Shown one piece after another: positions 1 to 8,657 of a stretch of 42,165 bases of DNA. Location: the NCBI RefSeq assembly GCF_001870465.1, contig NZ_MDGK01000057.1, positions 1 through 42,165 on the forward strand. The letters are read 5' to 3'. This DNA comes from Pseudomonas extremorientalis. Lineage in GTDB: Bacteria; Pseudomonadota; Gammaproteobacteria; Pseudomonadales; Pseudomonadaceae. Made by a program: the position numbers and the translations under genes. Within the stretch, counting starts at the first letter, position 1. Every line of letters begins with the position of its first letter. The notes beneath the pieces are model-generated. The model saw only the letters and a list, made by a program, of their open reading frames with translations, had not been told where the DNA came from and did not search any database.

Positions 1-53
1 CAGGTGCTGGTGACCTTACGGTCGTGGAAGTTCGAGTCTTCTCCTGGGCACCA
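1..53 (+). tRNA. tRNA-Leu (CAG), 3' part, cut by the window edge
   Basis: The sequence runs from an apparent anticodon CAG at bases 1-3 through the 3' anticodon stem, a long class II variable arm (hairpin around CCTTACGG at 14-21), a T-arm with TTCGAGT at 31-37, and an acceptor strand ending in encoded CCA at 51-53. The order and spacing after the anticodon match E. coli tRNA-Leu(CAG). The 5' half lies outside the window, so the anticodon assignment depends on base 1 being anticodon position 34. Confidence 0.88.
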
Positions 54-63
54 AATTCAGATC

Positions 64-86
64 AAACCCGCGAAAGCGGGTTTTTT
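64..86 (+). terminator. Rho-independent terminator of the tRNA-Leu transcript
   Basis: An 8-bp stem (AAACCCGC / GCGGGTTT) closes a GAAA tetraloop and runs into six T residues, eleven bases after the tRNA CCA end. Confidence 0.9.
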
Positions 87-198
87 CGTTTCCGGGGTTT
101 GAAAACTTCCCAGTCGATTTCCGTCTGCGTCCGCACCTGAGAAACTTTATCGTTTATCCTTGCAATGATTTGTTGCACACAAGCGAGGAAAACTTCGG

Positions 199-1224
199 AT
201 GACCATCCGCGATACCCGTCTCAAGACATCCCTTCTGCGTGGCCTGACCCTCACCCTGCTCGGCCTGACCTTGCTCTCGCCCACCGCCTATTCCGCCGAC
301 AAGGTCTCCCTGACCCTGTACAACGGCCAGCACAAAGAAGTCGGCGATGAACTCGCCAAGGCCTTCGAAGCCAAGACCGGCATCCACGTCAACGTGCGCA
401 AAGGCAGCAGCAACCAGTTGGCCAGCCAAGTCGTCGAAGAAGGCGACCGCTCGCCCGCCGATGTGATCTACACCGAAGAATCGCCTCCGCTGAACAAACT
501 CGGCGAGCAAGGCCTGCTGGCCAGGATCGACGCCAGCACCCTCGACGTATTGCCCAAGGATTATGTTGGCGCCAATGGCGACTGGATGGGCGTGACCGCG
601 CGCACCCGCGTTGTGGCTTTCAACCCGAAGCTGATTGCTGAAAAAGACCTTCCCGAATCGGTACTCGACTTTGCCGGCCCCGAGTGGCAAGGCAAAGTCG
701 GCTTCGTGCCAACCAGCGGCGCGTTCCAGGAACAAGCCGTTGCGATCATCAAGCTGCACGGTCGCGAAGCGGCTGAAGAATGGCTGACCGGCCTGCGCGC
801 CTTCGGCAAGGTGTACAGCAACAACATGGTTGCGCTGAAAGCCGTCGAAAACGGCGAAGTGGCCACCGTGCTGGTGAACAACTACTACTGGTTCGCCCTG
901 AAGAAAGAAAAGACCAATCTGGATTCCCAACTGCACTACTTCACCAATGGCGACGCCGGCGGCTTGATCACCGTGTCTTCCGCTGCCGCGCTGAAATCCA
1001 GCAAGCACCCCAAGGAAGCCCAGCAACTGTTGGCGTTCATGGCCAGTGAAGAAGGCCAGCGCGTGATCACCAACACCTCGGCCGAATACCCGCTGCGCAA
1101 GGGTATGGAATCCAATCGCGGTCTCAAGCCTTTCAGCGAACTGCAACCGCCGAAAGTCACCCCGGCCGACCTGGGCAACGCCGAAGAAGCCCTCGACCTG
1201 GAACGTGACGTTGGCTTGAACTGA
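199..1224 (+). CDS. fbpA: Iron(III) ABC transporter periplasmic substrate-binding protein (FbpA/HitA type)
   Basis: A 341-residue periplasmic binding protein that captures ferric iron and hands it to the permease encoded next. Residues 1-32 form a signal peptide (basic start, hydrophobic core, cleavage near AYS|ADK). The mature start carries YNGQH (41-45). The adjacent tyrosines at 229-230 in NNYYW correspond to the paired iron-ligand tyrosines of FbpA family proteins. The ATG at 199 follows a GAGG motif at a usable distance. The stop overlaps the permease start by one base (TGATG), which indicates translational coupling. The upstream 112 bases contain two GATAA-like hexamers on the minus strand, but I cannot call a convincing Fur box. 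The family assignment is firm; metal specificity is inferred from the tyrosine pair. Confidence 0.92.
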   Translation: MTIRDTRLKTSLLRGLTLTLLGLTLLSPTAYSADKVSLTLYNGQHKEVGDELAKAFEAKTGIHVNVRKGSSNQLASQVVEEGDRSPADVIYTEESPPLNKLGEQGLLARIDASTLDVLPKDYVGANGDWMGVTARTRVVAFNPKLIAEKDLPESVLDFAGPEWQGKVGFVPTSGAFQEQAVAIIKLHGREAAEEWLTGLRAFGKVYSNNMVALKAVENGEVATVLVNNYYWFALKKEKTNLDSQLHYFTNGDAGGLITVSSAAALKSSKHPKEAQQLLAFMASEEGQRVITNTSAEYPLRKGMESNRGLKPFSELQPPKVTPADLGNAEEALDLERDVGLN

Positions 1225-2783
1225 TGAACCCATCGCTACCCGCCCTGCGCACAGGGCTCAGCCCAAGGCGCAAACGTCCGTCGATCTGGCTGTTGCTACC
1301 GGTGCTGTTTCTGGTTGGCTTGAGCCTGTTGCCGCTGGCGTACGTTGGTACCAAGGCCTGGCAAGCGGGCTGGGCGGAAGCGGTGCATCTGCTGTGGCGA
1401 CCTTATGTGTTTGGGTTGCTGCGCAACACGCTGGCGCTGATGGTGGGCGTTACGGCGGGCTGCGCAGTGATCGGCCTGTCCCTCGCCTGGCTGCTGGAGC
1501 GCAGCAACCTGCCGGGGCGACGTATCTGGGGCGTGATCCTGTGCCTGCCGTTTGCGGTACCGGCGTTTGTCAGCAGCTTTACCTGGGTGTCGCTGAGCGC
1601 CAGTTTCGAAGGGCTCGGTGGCGCCATCCTGGTGATGAGCCTGTCCAAATATCCGCTGGTGTTCTTGCCGGTGGCGGCAACGCTGCGCAATCTTGATCCC
1701 GCACTGGAAGAGTCGGCCCGCACCCTGGGACTGAATCGCTGGGGCATCTTTTTTCGCGTCACCTTGCCGCTGTTGTGGCCCTCGCTGCTGGCGGGGGCAT
1801 TGCTGATCGCGCTGCATATGCTGGTGGAGTTCGGCGCGCTATCGATCATTGGGTTGCAGACCTTCACCACCGCGATCTACCAGCAGTTCGAGCTGGAATT
1901 CAGCAATGCGAATGCTGCAATGCTGTCCGCCGTGCTGCTGGTGATGTGCCTGACGCTGCTGTGGCTGGAGCTGCGCGTGCGTGGCAAGGGCCGGCACGTG
2001 CGCATTGGCCAGGGCGCAGCGCGACATGCGGAGCAGGTGCGATTGGGTAAGTGGGCGCCATTGGGCCAGGTGTATTGCCTGGCGTTGGCGATCATCGGTA
2101 GCGGCATTCCCCTGGGAATGCTCGGTTATTGGCTAGCGGTGGGTTCGTCGGCTGCATTTCCGCTGGCCGAGATCAGTGAGGCGTTGCTGTCCTCCCTCGC
2201 ACTGTCTCTCGGCGGCGCCGCGCTTTGCCTGGTACTGGCGGTGCCGGTGGGGCTTCTGGTAGTGCGCTACAAAGGTCAGCTGGCGATCTGGGCCGAGCGC
2301 CTGCCCTACCTGCTGCACGCCTTGCCCGGCCTGGTGATCGCACTGAGCCTGGTGTATTTCGCCCTGCATTACGTGCCGGCGCTGTACCAGACCTCGGCAC
2401 TGTTGCTGATTGCCTATGCGCTACTGTTTCTGCCACTGGCCCAGGCACCGATTCGCACCGCACTGAACAAGGCGGCGCCACAGCTTGAAGAGGCTGCACG
2501 CACGCTGGGCGCTTCGTCGTTCAGTGCATTTTGTCGGGTGACGCTGCCGATTATCTTCCCGGCCCTTGGCGCAGCATTTGCGCTGGTGTTCCTGGATGCG
2601 ATGAAGGAATTGACGGCGACGCTGCTGCTCAGCCCGACCGGCCTGAATACTTTGGCGACGGCGGTGTGGGCGCATACTTCGAATGTGGAATTTGCGGCGG
2701 CGGCGCCTTATGCGGCGTTGTTGATAGTAGTGTCGGGGTTGCCGGTTTATCTGCTCACGACGCGGATGTATCTGAGCCGTTGA
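1224..2783 (+). CDS. fbpB: Iron(III) ABC transporter permease (FbpB/HitB type)
   Basis: A 519-residue inner-membrane permease made of two tandem binding-protein-dependent transport domains, as in the fused FbpB/SfuB permeases. Each half has about six hydrophobic segments and its own EAA loop for docking the ATPase: residues about 162-190 (begins EESARTLG) and 422-450 (begins EEAARTLG). A basic stretch at 251-275 links the halves. The ATG at 1224 shares a base with the fbpA stop. No fbpC ATPase gene follows: the next element is a REP pair and then a chemoreceptor on the other strand, while a tRNA lies upstream of fbpA. The ATPase must therefore be encoded elsewhere or be shared with another importer. 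Confidence 0.92.
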   Translation: MNPSLPALRTGLSPRRKRPSIWLLLPVLFLVGLSLLPLAYVGTKAWQAGWAEAVHLLWRPYVFGLLRNTLALMVGVTAGCAVIGLSLAWLLERSNLPGRRIWGVILCLPFAVPAFVSSFTWVSLSASFEGLGGAILVMSLSKYPLVFLPVAATLRNLDPALEESARTLGLNRWGIFFRVTLPLLWPSLLAGALLIALHMLVEFGALSIIGLQTFTTAIYQQFELEFSNANAAMLSAVLLVMCLTLLWLELRVRGKGRHVRIGQGAARHAEQVRLGKWAPLGQVYCLALAIIGSGIPLGMLGYWLAVGSSAAFPLAEISEALLSSLALSLGGAALCLVLAVPVGLLVVRYKGQLAIWAERLPYLLHALPGLVIALSLVYFALHYVPALYQTSALLLIAYALLFLPLAQAPIRTALNKAAPQLEEAARTLGASSFSAFCRVTLPIIFPALGAAFALVFLDAMKELTATLLLSPTGLNTLATAVWAHTSNVEFAAAAPYAALLIVVSGLPVYLLTTRMYLSR

Positions 2784-2786
2784 GAC

Positions 2787-2873
2787 CGCTATCGGGGGCA
2801 AGCCCCCTCCCACAGTTGACCGAGTTCCAGCTATGGAATGCTGACAAATGTGGGAGGGGGCTTGCCCCCGATG
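2787..2873. repeat. REP palindrome pair (REPIN-like), family A, copy 1
   Basis: Two inverted copies of a GC-rich palindrome with core GGGGGCAAGCCCCC and flank CTCCCACA are separated by about 35 bases of unrelated sequence. They sit between the convergent 3' ends of fbpB and the chemoreceptor gene, where a terminator would be expected. Identical arms recur near 26582, 29555, 36602 and at the insertion sequence (40891/42152). Confidence 0.92.
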
Positions 2874-2891
2874 AGGCCGGCACAGGCAACA

Positions 2892-4826
2892 CTACGCCCT
2901 GAACTGCCCCAGGCTCGCCTTCAACTGCGCCGCCAACCCATCCAGCACCTTGCCACTGGCGGTGGTCTCCACCACCGCCTGCGCGGCACGCTCGGCCTGG
3001 GCATGGATCACCTCCACCCGACCACGCACCGCATGGGCACCCTGGGCCTGATGCTCGGCTGCACGTGTTGCCAAACCAATCGCGGCATGTACCTGCTCCA
3101 CCGAGGCCTGCACCGTCTGCTGCAAACGCACGCTGTCACGCAGCACCAACAAGCCTTCGTTGGCCTGGCGCCCAGCCTTGCCGATGGTTTCCACCGCCTC
3201 CCGCGCGCCTTGCTGCAACGCCACGATATGCGCCTGGATATCGCCGGTGGAGCTTTGGGTCTTGCTCGCCAGTGCGCGCACCTCATCCGCCACCACCGCG
3301 AAGCCGCGCCCGGTTTCACCCGCACGTGCCGCCTCAATCGCCGCGTTGAGTGCCAGCAGGTTGGTTTGCTCGGCAATACCGTGAATCACGGTCAGCACCA
3401 CCTCGATCTGCTCGCTTTGCTGGGCCAGGCGCTCGATAACCGTGGAACCGGCCTGCACCTGCCCCGCCAGCGCCTCGATCAAACTGCCGACTTCAGCCGA
3501 GGTGCGCGAGTTCTCGTCCGTGGCCTGACGAATATCCACCACCTGTTGCAACGCCGCCTGCATGGCGTGGCTTTCAGCCTGAGCTTCATCTGCCATCTGC
3601 GACAGCGCACGCAGACTTTCAGCCACTTCATCACGCTGCAAGCCCGCGGCCGCATCGGCACCGGCGTTGCGCAAGGTCATGGCGCCGATTTCCACACCCG
3701 TTCGCTGGGCTACATCCCCCGCCTCACGCACGATGGGCTGCAACTTATCCACAAAGCGATTGACCGCCGAGGCCATGTCGCCGATTTCGTCCTTGCTGCT
3801 GATTTGTACGCGCTTGGTGAGGTCGCCCTCGCCCGCCGCCAGATCATCCATGGCCGCGATCAACAGCTTCAAGCGGTTGACCACGCGACGACCCAGCACA
3901 ACAGCGATCAGCAGCAATACGCCAAGACCGACCAGCGCGAGCCCCATGCCAATGCGCCAGCGCAGGGTGCCGGCAGCGTCCTGGACGGCACTGGTGGTGT
4001 TGGCCGTCATTTGGGTGGCTGTGGCTTGCGCAGATTGCAGACGGGCGCCCATGGCCGCAGCACTGTCGGCCGCTGCACCCTTGAGGCTGTCGCCGACCAG
4101 TTGATCACCACTGGCGATCAGCGCCGCGAAACGCTTGTCGAGCGCTTGCAAGTCAGCTTCAACCGCAGCTGTCGAAACCCCCATGCGCACCTTGCCGATC
4201 TCTACACCATTCGGGCTGATGGACGCTTCCACGTAGAACACAGAAGGATCATCCTTGGCCGCATCCAGCACTTTATCCAGGGCACGATCACCCTTGCCCT
4301 TTTCCAACAACGCCTGGTTGATCGGGTTTTCACGGTTCAGGTAGCGAGTCAGGTGCTCACCTGCCGCGTCGTCATACACCACAAACAGCACGTTGGGATT
4401 GCGCTGGGCGCGTCGGGCGAACTCCGACAACGTCGGCACGTCACTGTCCCACATGGCGCGGGGCGCCACTGAGGCGAGCAGCTGTGCCATGTCATTGGCG
4501 GAGTCTTTCAGGTCTTTTTCCAGGGTCGCACGCAGTTGCTTCTGCTCTTCCTGCAGGCGAGCCGAGAGCCCAGCGGTCAGACGTTGGCGAGTACTTGTCG
4601 ACAAGCTATCGAGACTGGACGTGACTTCCTTGCCAGCCTGGGCCAATTCGCCGGACAGCTTCTGGCTGTCGACACCCAGGCGATTGCCCAGATCAGCCTC
4701 CAGTGCTGTGACCGTGCTTCGCGTCAGGGCGACCGCCACCAGTACTTGCACCAAAAGAGCGATACCTAGGGTAACGAACACCGGCCGCAACAGACGGCTT
4801 TGTAACAATGAGAGAACGGCAGACAT
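2892..4826 (-). CDS. Methyl-accepting chemotaxis protein
   Basis: A 644-residue chemoreceptor. Transmembrane helix 1 spans about 16-35. A periplasmic region (about 36-290) rich in coiled-coil heptads includes a stretch near 146-165 (PNVLFVVYDD) that looks PAS/Cache-like. Transmembrane helix 2 is about 291-311, followed by a HAMP domain (312-364) and a long signalling hairpin. The highly conserved tip lies at 485-520 (EQTNLLALNAAIEAARAGE) and contacts CheA/CheW. I chose the ATG at 4826 because GGAGGG sits 7 bases upstream; in-frame starts further up (to 4922) have no good ribosome site and run into the purA terminator. A possible sigma-70 promoter (TTGCTT, 18-base spacer, TGCTAT) lies just upstream. 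The ligand cannot be read from sequence. A receptor gene beside purA is, from memory, also seen in other pseudomonads. Confidence 0.93.
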   Translation of the reverse strand: MSAVLSLLQSRLLRPVFVTLGIALLVQVLVAVALTRSTVTALEADLGNRLGVDSQKLSGELAQAGKEVTSSLDSLSTSTRQRLTAGLSARLQEEQKQLRATLEKDLKDSANDMAQLLASVAPRAMWDSDVPTLSEFARRAQRNPNVLFVVYDDAAGEHLTRYLNRENPINQALLEKGKGDRALDKVLDAAKDDPSVFYVEASISPNGVEIGKVRMGVSTAAVEADLQALDKRFAALIASGDQLVGDSLKGAAADSAAAMGARLQSAQATATQMTANTTSAVQDAAGTLRWRIGMGLALVGLGVLLLIAVVLGRRVVNRLKLLIAAMDDLAAGEGDLTKRVQISSKDEIGDMASAVNRFVDKLQPIVREAGDVAQRTGVEIGAMTLRNAGADAAAGLQRDEVAESLRALSQMADEAQAESHAMQAALQQVVDIRQATDENSRTSAEVGSLIEALAGQVQAGSTVIERLAQQSEQIEVVLTVIHGIAEQTNLLALNAAIEAARAGETGRGFAVVADEVRALASKTQSSTGDIQAHIVALQQGAREAVETIGKAGRQANEGLLVLRDSVRLQQTVQASVEQVHAAIGLATRAAEHQAQGAHAVRGRVEVIHAQAERAAQAVVETTASGKVLDGLAAQLKASLGQFRA

Positions 4827-4920
4827 CGGGAATCCCTCCATCACGGGTGCCATTAATTTGATAGCACCGCGAAAGAAAGAACCAAAGCAAGGGTCGTGCC
4901 GCTCGGGCGACAGAAACGAC

Positions 4921-4944
4921 AAAGGGCTCCCGAAGGAACCCTTT
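4921..4944 (-). terminator. Probable terminator downstream of purA
   Basis: A hairpin (AAAGGG and TCC pairing with GGA and CCCTTT around a CGAA loop) begins 22 bases after the purA stop. The T-run on the minus strand is short and interrupted, so efficiency is uncertain. Confidence 0.6.
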
Positions 4945-4965
4945 GCTTTTTACATCAACAGCTTA

Positions 4966-6255
4966 TTAAGCGAACGGATGACGCAGAACGATGGTTTCGT
5001 TGCGGTCCGGCCCCGTCGAAATAATGTCGATCGGCGCGCCAATCAGCGCTTCAACACGCTTGATGTACGCACGGGCATTCGCCGGCAGCTCTTCCAGGGT
5101 CTTGGCGCCCACGGTCGATTCGGTCCAGCCCGGCACTTCTTCGTACACAGGCTGCAGACCTACGTAGCTGTCAGCGTCAGTCGGGGCGACATCTTTACCT
5201 TCCGCATCTTTATAACCAGTGCAGATATTGATGGTTTCCAGGCCGTCGAGCACATCCAGCTTGGTCAGGCAGATGCCCGAAATGCTGTTCACGTCGATAG
5301 CGCGACGCAGGATAACGGCGTCAAACCAGCCGCAACGACGGGCACGGCCGGTGGTCGCACCAAACTCGTGACCTTGCTTGGCCAGGTGCGCGCCGACTTC
5401 GTCGAACAGCTCAGTCGGGAACGGACCCGAACCGACACGGGTGGTGTAGGCCTTGGTGATGCCCAGAATGTAGTCCAGGAACATCGGGCCAACGCCGGAA
5501 CCCGTCGCCACGCCACCTGCGGTGGTGTTGGAGCTGGTCACGTACGGGTAGGTGCCGTGGTCGATGTCCAGCAGGGAGCCTTGGGCGCCTTCGAACATGA
5601 TGTCCTTGCCGGCGCGACGCAGGTCGTGCAGCTCGGCGGTCACGTCCAGCATCAGCGGCTTGAGCAGCTCAGCGTATTCCTTGCACTCGGCCAGGGTCTT
5701 TTCGAACTCGATGGCCGGCTCTTTGTAGTAACCGACCAGCATGAAGTTGTGGTAATCCACCAGTTCACGCAGCTTGTCTTCGAAGCGTGGCATGTTGAGC
5801 AGGTCGCCCACACGCAGGCCACGACGTGCGACCTTGTCTTCGTAGGCCGGGCCGATGCCGCGACCGGTGGTGCCGATCTTCAGCTCGCCACGGGCTTTTT
5901 CACGGGCCTGGTCCAGCGCGACGTGGAAGGACAGGATCAGCGGGCAGGACGGGCTGATACGCAGGCGCTCGCGCACCGGTACGCCTTTTTCTTCCAGCTT
6001 GGTGATCTCACGCAGCAGGGCATCCGGTGCAACTACTACACCGTTGCCGATCAGGCACTGCACGCCTTCGCGCAATACGCCCGACGGGATCAGGTGCAAG
6101 ACAGTTTTTTCGCCATCGATGACCAGGGTGTGGCCAGCGTTGTGGCCACCTTGGTAGCGCACTACGGCGGCAGCATGTTCGGTCAGCAGATCAACGATCT
6201 TGCCTTTGCCCTCATCACCCCATTGGGTGCCCAGGACTACGACATTCTTACCCAT
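4966..6255 (-). CDS. purA: Adenylosuccinate synthetase
   Basis: A 429-residue cytosolic enzyme that joins IMP and aspartate using GTP to give adenylosuccinate, the first committed step to AMP. The N-terminal nucleotide loop GDEGKGK is at 13-19 with catalytic Asp14, and NAGHT carries the catalytic His at 42. Length and motifs match the bacterial family throughout. The ATG at 6255 is preferred over one five codons upstream because the ribosome site (GAGGAC) lies between them and is correctly spaced only for 6255. It follows hisZ by 54 bases on the same strand and the two are probably co-transcribed. Confidence 0.98.
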   Translation of the reverse strand: MGKNVVVLGTQWGDEGKGKIVDLLTEHAAAVVRYQGGHNAGHTLVIDGEKTVLHLIPSGVLREGVQCLIGNGVVVAPDALLREITKLEEKGVPVRERLRISPSCPLILSFHVALDQAREKARGELKIGTTGRGIGPAYEDKVARRGLRVGDLLNMPRFEDKLRELVDYHNFMLVGYYKEPAIEFEKTLAECKEYAELLKPLMLDVTAELHDLRRAGKDIMFEGAQGSLLDIDHGTYPYVTSSNTTAGGVATGSGVGPMFLDYILGITKAYTTRVGSGPFPTELFDEVGAHLAKQGHEFGATTGRARRCGWFDAVILRRAIDVNSISGICLTKLDVLDGLETINICTGYKDAEGKDVAPTDADSYVGLQPVYEEVPGWTESTVGAKTLEELPANARAYIKRVEALIGAPIDIISTGPDRNETIVLRHPFA

Positions 6256-6309
6256 AACACTTGTCCTCATTCGCGCAAACTTGGTGCCGGCGATGGCCGG
6301 CAGGAAAAC

Positions 6310-7497
6310 TCAAGAAGCCAGTGGCGATACTTGCCAAAGCCCGTTCTGCAGAATCAATTGCCGGTCGCAGTCCGCTTCACGGGCGGCGGCCAATGGCTGA
6401 CCAGGCAAGGCCTGGACAACACGCTGACCCTCACTGCGCAACTGGCAAACCTGCTGCCAGAGTGCTGCGTCCGTACTGTCGGGCATCCAGATGCCACCAG
6501 ACGGCAGCTCGACCTCAGCACGCCCCAGGGTCACCAGGGTTTTCAAATCAGTGGAAAAACCAGTGGCCGGACGCGCACGACCGAAGTCAGCGCCGATATC
6601 GTCATAACGACCGCCTTGGGCGATGGCCTGGCCAACACCCGGTACAAATACGGCGAACACCACACCGGTGTGGTAGTGGTAACCGCGCAACTCACCCAGA
6701 TCAAAGTACAGCGGCAGCTCCGGGAAACGCGCCGATAGCTGCTCGGCAATTGCCAGCACGTCATCCAGTGCCGCCAGTACCGGCGCCGGCGCATTGGCCA
6801 GGCGCTCACGGGCTGCCACCAGCACTTCACGGCCGCCACACAGATTCACCAGTGCGCGCAGCATGTCGGCCAGATCGGCAGGCACGCCAGCCGTGAGGGC
6901 GATCACTTCATCGATGGCCTTGCGTTGCAGGGCATCGAACAGCTGTTGTTCAACTTCACCAGACAAACCGGCCGCACGGGCCAGGCCACGGTAGATACCT
7001 ACGTGACCCAGGTCCATGTGGACATCCGGTACGTCGGCCAATTGCAGCATGGCCAGCATCAAGCTGATCACTTCAACGTCGCTGCTTGGGCTGGCATCGC
7101 CGTACAACTCGGCGCCCAACTGGATCGGGCTGCGGGACGACGACAACGCACGTGGCTGAGCATGCAGCACGCTACCGGCGTAACACAGGCGGCTCGGGCC
7201 TTCTCGGCGCAGGGTGTGCGCATCGATGCGCGCCACTTGCGGCGTGATATCGGCACGGAAGCCCATCTGACGGCCCGACTGCGGGTCGATGACCTTGAAG
7301 GTGCGCAGATCCAAGTCCTGGCCCGCGCCGGTCAGCAGGGATTCCAGGTACTCGATATGGGGAGTCACGACAAACTCGTAACCCCAGCTCTGGAACAGAT
7401 CCAACACCTGGCGGCGCGCTACTTCAATGCGCGCAGCTTCTGGTGGCAGTACTTCTTCGATGCCATCTGGCAGCAGCCAGCGGTCTACCGTTGCCAT
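6310..7497 (-). CDS. hisZ: ATP phosphoribosyltransferase regulatory subunit
   Basis: A 395-residue class II histidyl-tRNA-synthetase-like protein without an anticodon-binding domain. HisZ paralogues have lost tRNA charging and form the regulatory subunit of the short form of HisG, conferring histidine feedback on the first step of histidine synthesis. The N-terminus (MATVDRWLLPDGIEE) and the GFRADITPQVAR segment are typical. The ATG at 7497 has AGGGG upstream; an in-frame extension to 7575 lacks one. The 3' neighbour is purA, so two pathways drawing on ATP/PRPP-derived metabolism are linked. The catalytic subunit hisG is not in the window. Confidence 0.95.
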   Translation of the reverse strand: MATVDRWLLPDGIEEVLPPEAARIEVARRQVLDLFQSWGYEFVVTPHIEYLESLLTGAGQDLDLRTFKVIDPQSGRQMGFRADITPQVARIDAHTLRREGPSRLCYAGSVLHAQPRALSSSRSPIQLGAELYGDASPSSDVEVISLMLAMLQLADVPDVHMDLGHVGIYRGLARAAGLSGEVEQQLFDALQRKAIDEVIALTAGVPADLADMLRALVNLCGGREVLVAARERLANAPAPVLAALDDVLAIAEQLSARFPELPLYFDLGELRGYHYHTGVVFAVFVPGVGQAIAQGGRYDDIGADFGRARPATGFSTDLKTLVTLGRAEVELPSGGIWMPDSTDAALWQQVCQLRSEGQRVVQALPGQPLAAAREADCDRQLILQNGLWQVSPLAS

Positions 7498-7676
7498 TAC
7501 GCCATTCCCCTTTGATCCGGGCGGCCAGCCCTCGGCCGAGCCTTGAGTGAAGCAGAAAACACCCGCCCCCTGCATAAACCACGCGCAAGAGCGACGTGAC
7601 GAACGGCCTGCAATCGGCCTCGTCGGGCACTTTCCTCGAAAAACCTGTCACGCCTGCCGAATCAAACATGCAGACG

Positions 7677-7701
7677 CAAAAAAGCCGGGAATTTCCCGGC
7701 T
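7677..7701 (-). terminator. Rho-independent terminator after hflC
   Basis: On the minus strand a stem AGCCGGGAA / TTTCCCGGCT is followed by a run of six or more T. It lies 90 bases after the hflC stop and separates the nnrD-to-hflC block from hisZ-purA. The rest of the 293-base hflC-hisZ spacer must hold the hisZ promoter, but I see no clear -10/-35 pair in it. Confidence 0.88.
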
Positions 7702-7790
7702 GCCGCATCATACACCCGTTTTCTGAAAGGATCACCCCGCCTGGCGTTTTAGCCGCCCGACGGAGTGCTTCCTACACAGTGACGAGCTGA

Positions 7791-8657
7791 TTACTTGGCT
7801 TTTTCCAGGTAGCGGAAGAAATCGCTACTTGGGTCCAGCACCATGACGTCGGTTTTGTTCGCGAAGCTTTCACGGTAAGCACGCAGGCTACGGTAGAACG
7901 CGTAGAACTCCTGGTCCTGACCGTAGGCCTTGGCGTAGATCGCTGCGGCTTGAGCGTCGCCATCACCACGGGCCTCTTCAGACTCGCGATAGGCTTCAGC
8001 CAGCAGTACACGACGCTGACGGTCGGCATCCGCACGGATACCCTCGGCCAACTCGTTACCCTTGGCGCGGTGCTCACGGGCTTCACGTTCACGCTCGGTG
8101 CTCATGCGCTCGAACACGCTGCGGTTCACTTCCTTCGGCAGGTCGATAGCCTTGACCCGGACATCGACCACTTCGATGCCCAGCTCTTTTTCCGCCATGG
8201 TGTTCAGCGAACGGGTGATGTCAGCCATCAGCGCGTCACGCTCACCGGATACCACCTCGTGCAGGGTGCGCTTACCAAACTGGTCACGCAGGCCCGATTC
8301 CAGACGACGCGACAAACGCTCGTCGGCAATCTGCTTGAGGCCGGAGGTCGCGGTGTAGAAGCGCTCGGCATCCTTGACGCGCCACTTGGCGTAGGCGTCA
8401 ACCATCACGGCTTTCTTTTCCAGGGTCAGGAAGCGCTGTGTCGGTGCATCCAGGGTCATCAGGCGGGCGTCGAACTTGCGCACCTGGTTGACGTAGGGGA
8501 CTTTCACATGCAGGCCCGGCTGGACATCCGCCTGGACCACGCGACCGAATTGCAGCAGCACCGCACGCTCGGTCTGAGCCACGATGTAGAAGCAGTTCCA
8601 GGCAGCGATGACCACGACGACGCCCACAATCAGGGCGGTCAGCGATTTATTGCTCAT
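7791..8657 (-). CDS. hflC: Protease modulator HflC
   Basis: A 288-residue SPFH/prohibitin-domain protein. One N-terminal membrane anchor (about 7-25) precedes the SPFH domain and a long Glu/Arg/Ala-rich coiled coil (around 175-235). It pairs with HflK in a periplasm-facing cage that holds and modulates the FtsH membrane protease. The ATG at 8657 overlaps the hflK stop (TGATG), so the two subunits are translationally coupled. A TTG one codon upstream is a less likely start. Confidence 0.97.
   Translation of the reverse strand: MSNKSLTALIVGVVVVIAAWNCFYIVAQTERAVLLQFGRVVQADVQPGLHVKVPYVNQVRKFDARLMTLDAPTQRFLTLEKKAVMVDAYAKWRVKDAERFYTATSGLKQIADERLSRRLESGLRDQFGKRTLHEVVSGERDALMADITRSLNTMAEKELGIEVVDVRVKAIDLPKEVNRSVFERMSTEREREAREHRAKGNELAEGIRADADRQRRVLLAEAYRESEEARGDGDAQAAAIYAKAYGQDQEFYAFYRSLRAYRESFANKTDVMVLDPSSDFFRYLEKAK

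Noticed and set aside
1..53. Genomic island attached at the tRNA-Leu 3' end
   Set aside because: No integrase gene and no repeated copy of the tRNA 3' end occur downstream; the neighbouring genes look native.
87..198. Fur box upstream of fbpA
   Set aside because: Two GATAA-like hexamers occur on the minus strand (within 150-170), but their spacing is off by one and the third hexamer is missing.
4393..6738. Long open frame on the plus strand opposite the chemoreceptor, purA and hisZ
   Set aside because: It is antisense to genes with clear family motifs and is a product of high-GC codon bias; it shows no domain and no ribosome site.
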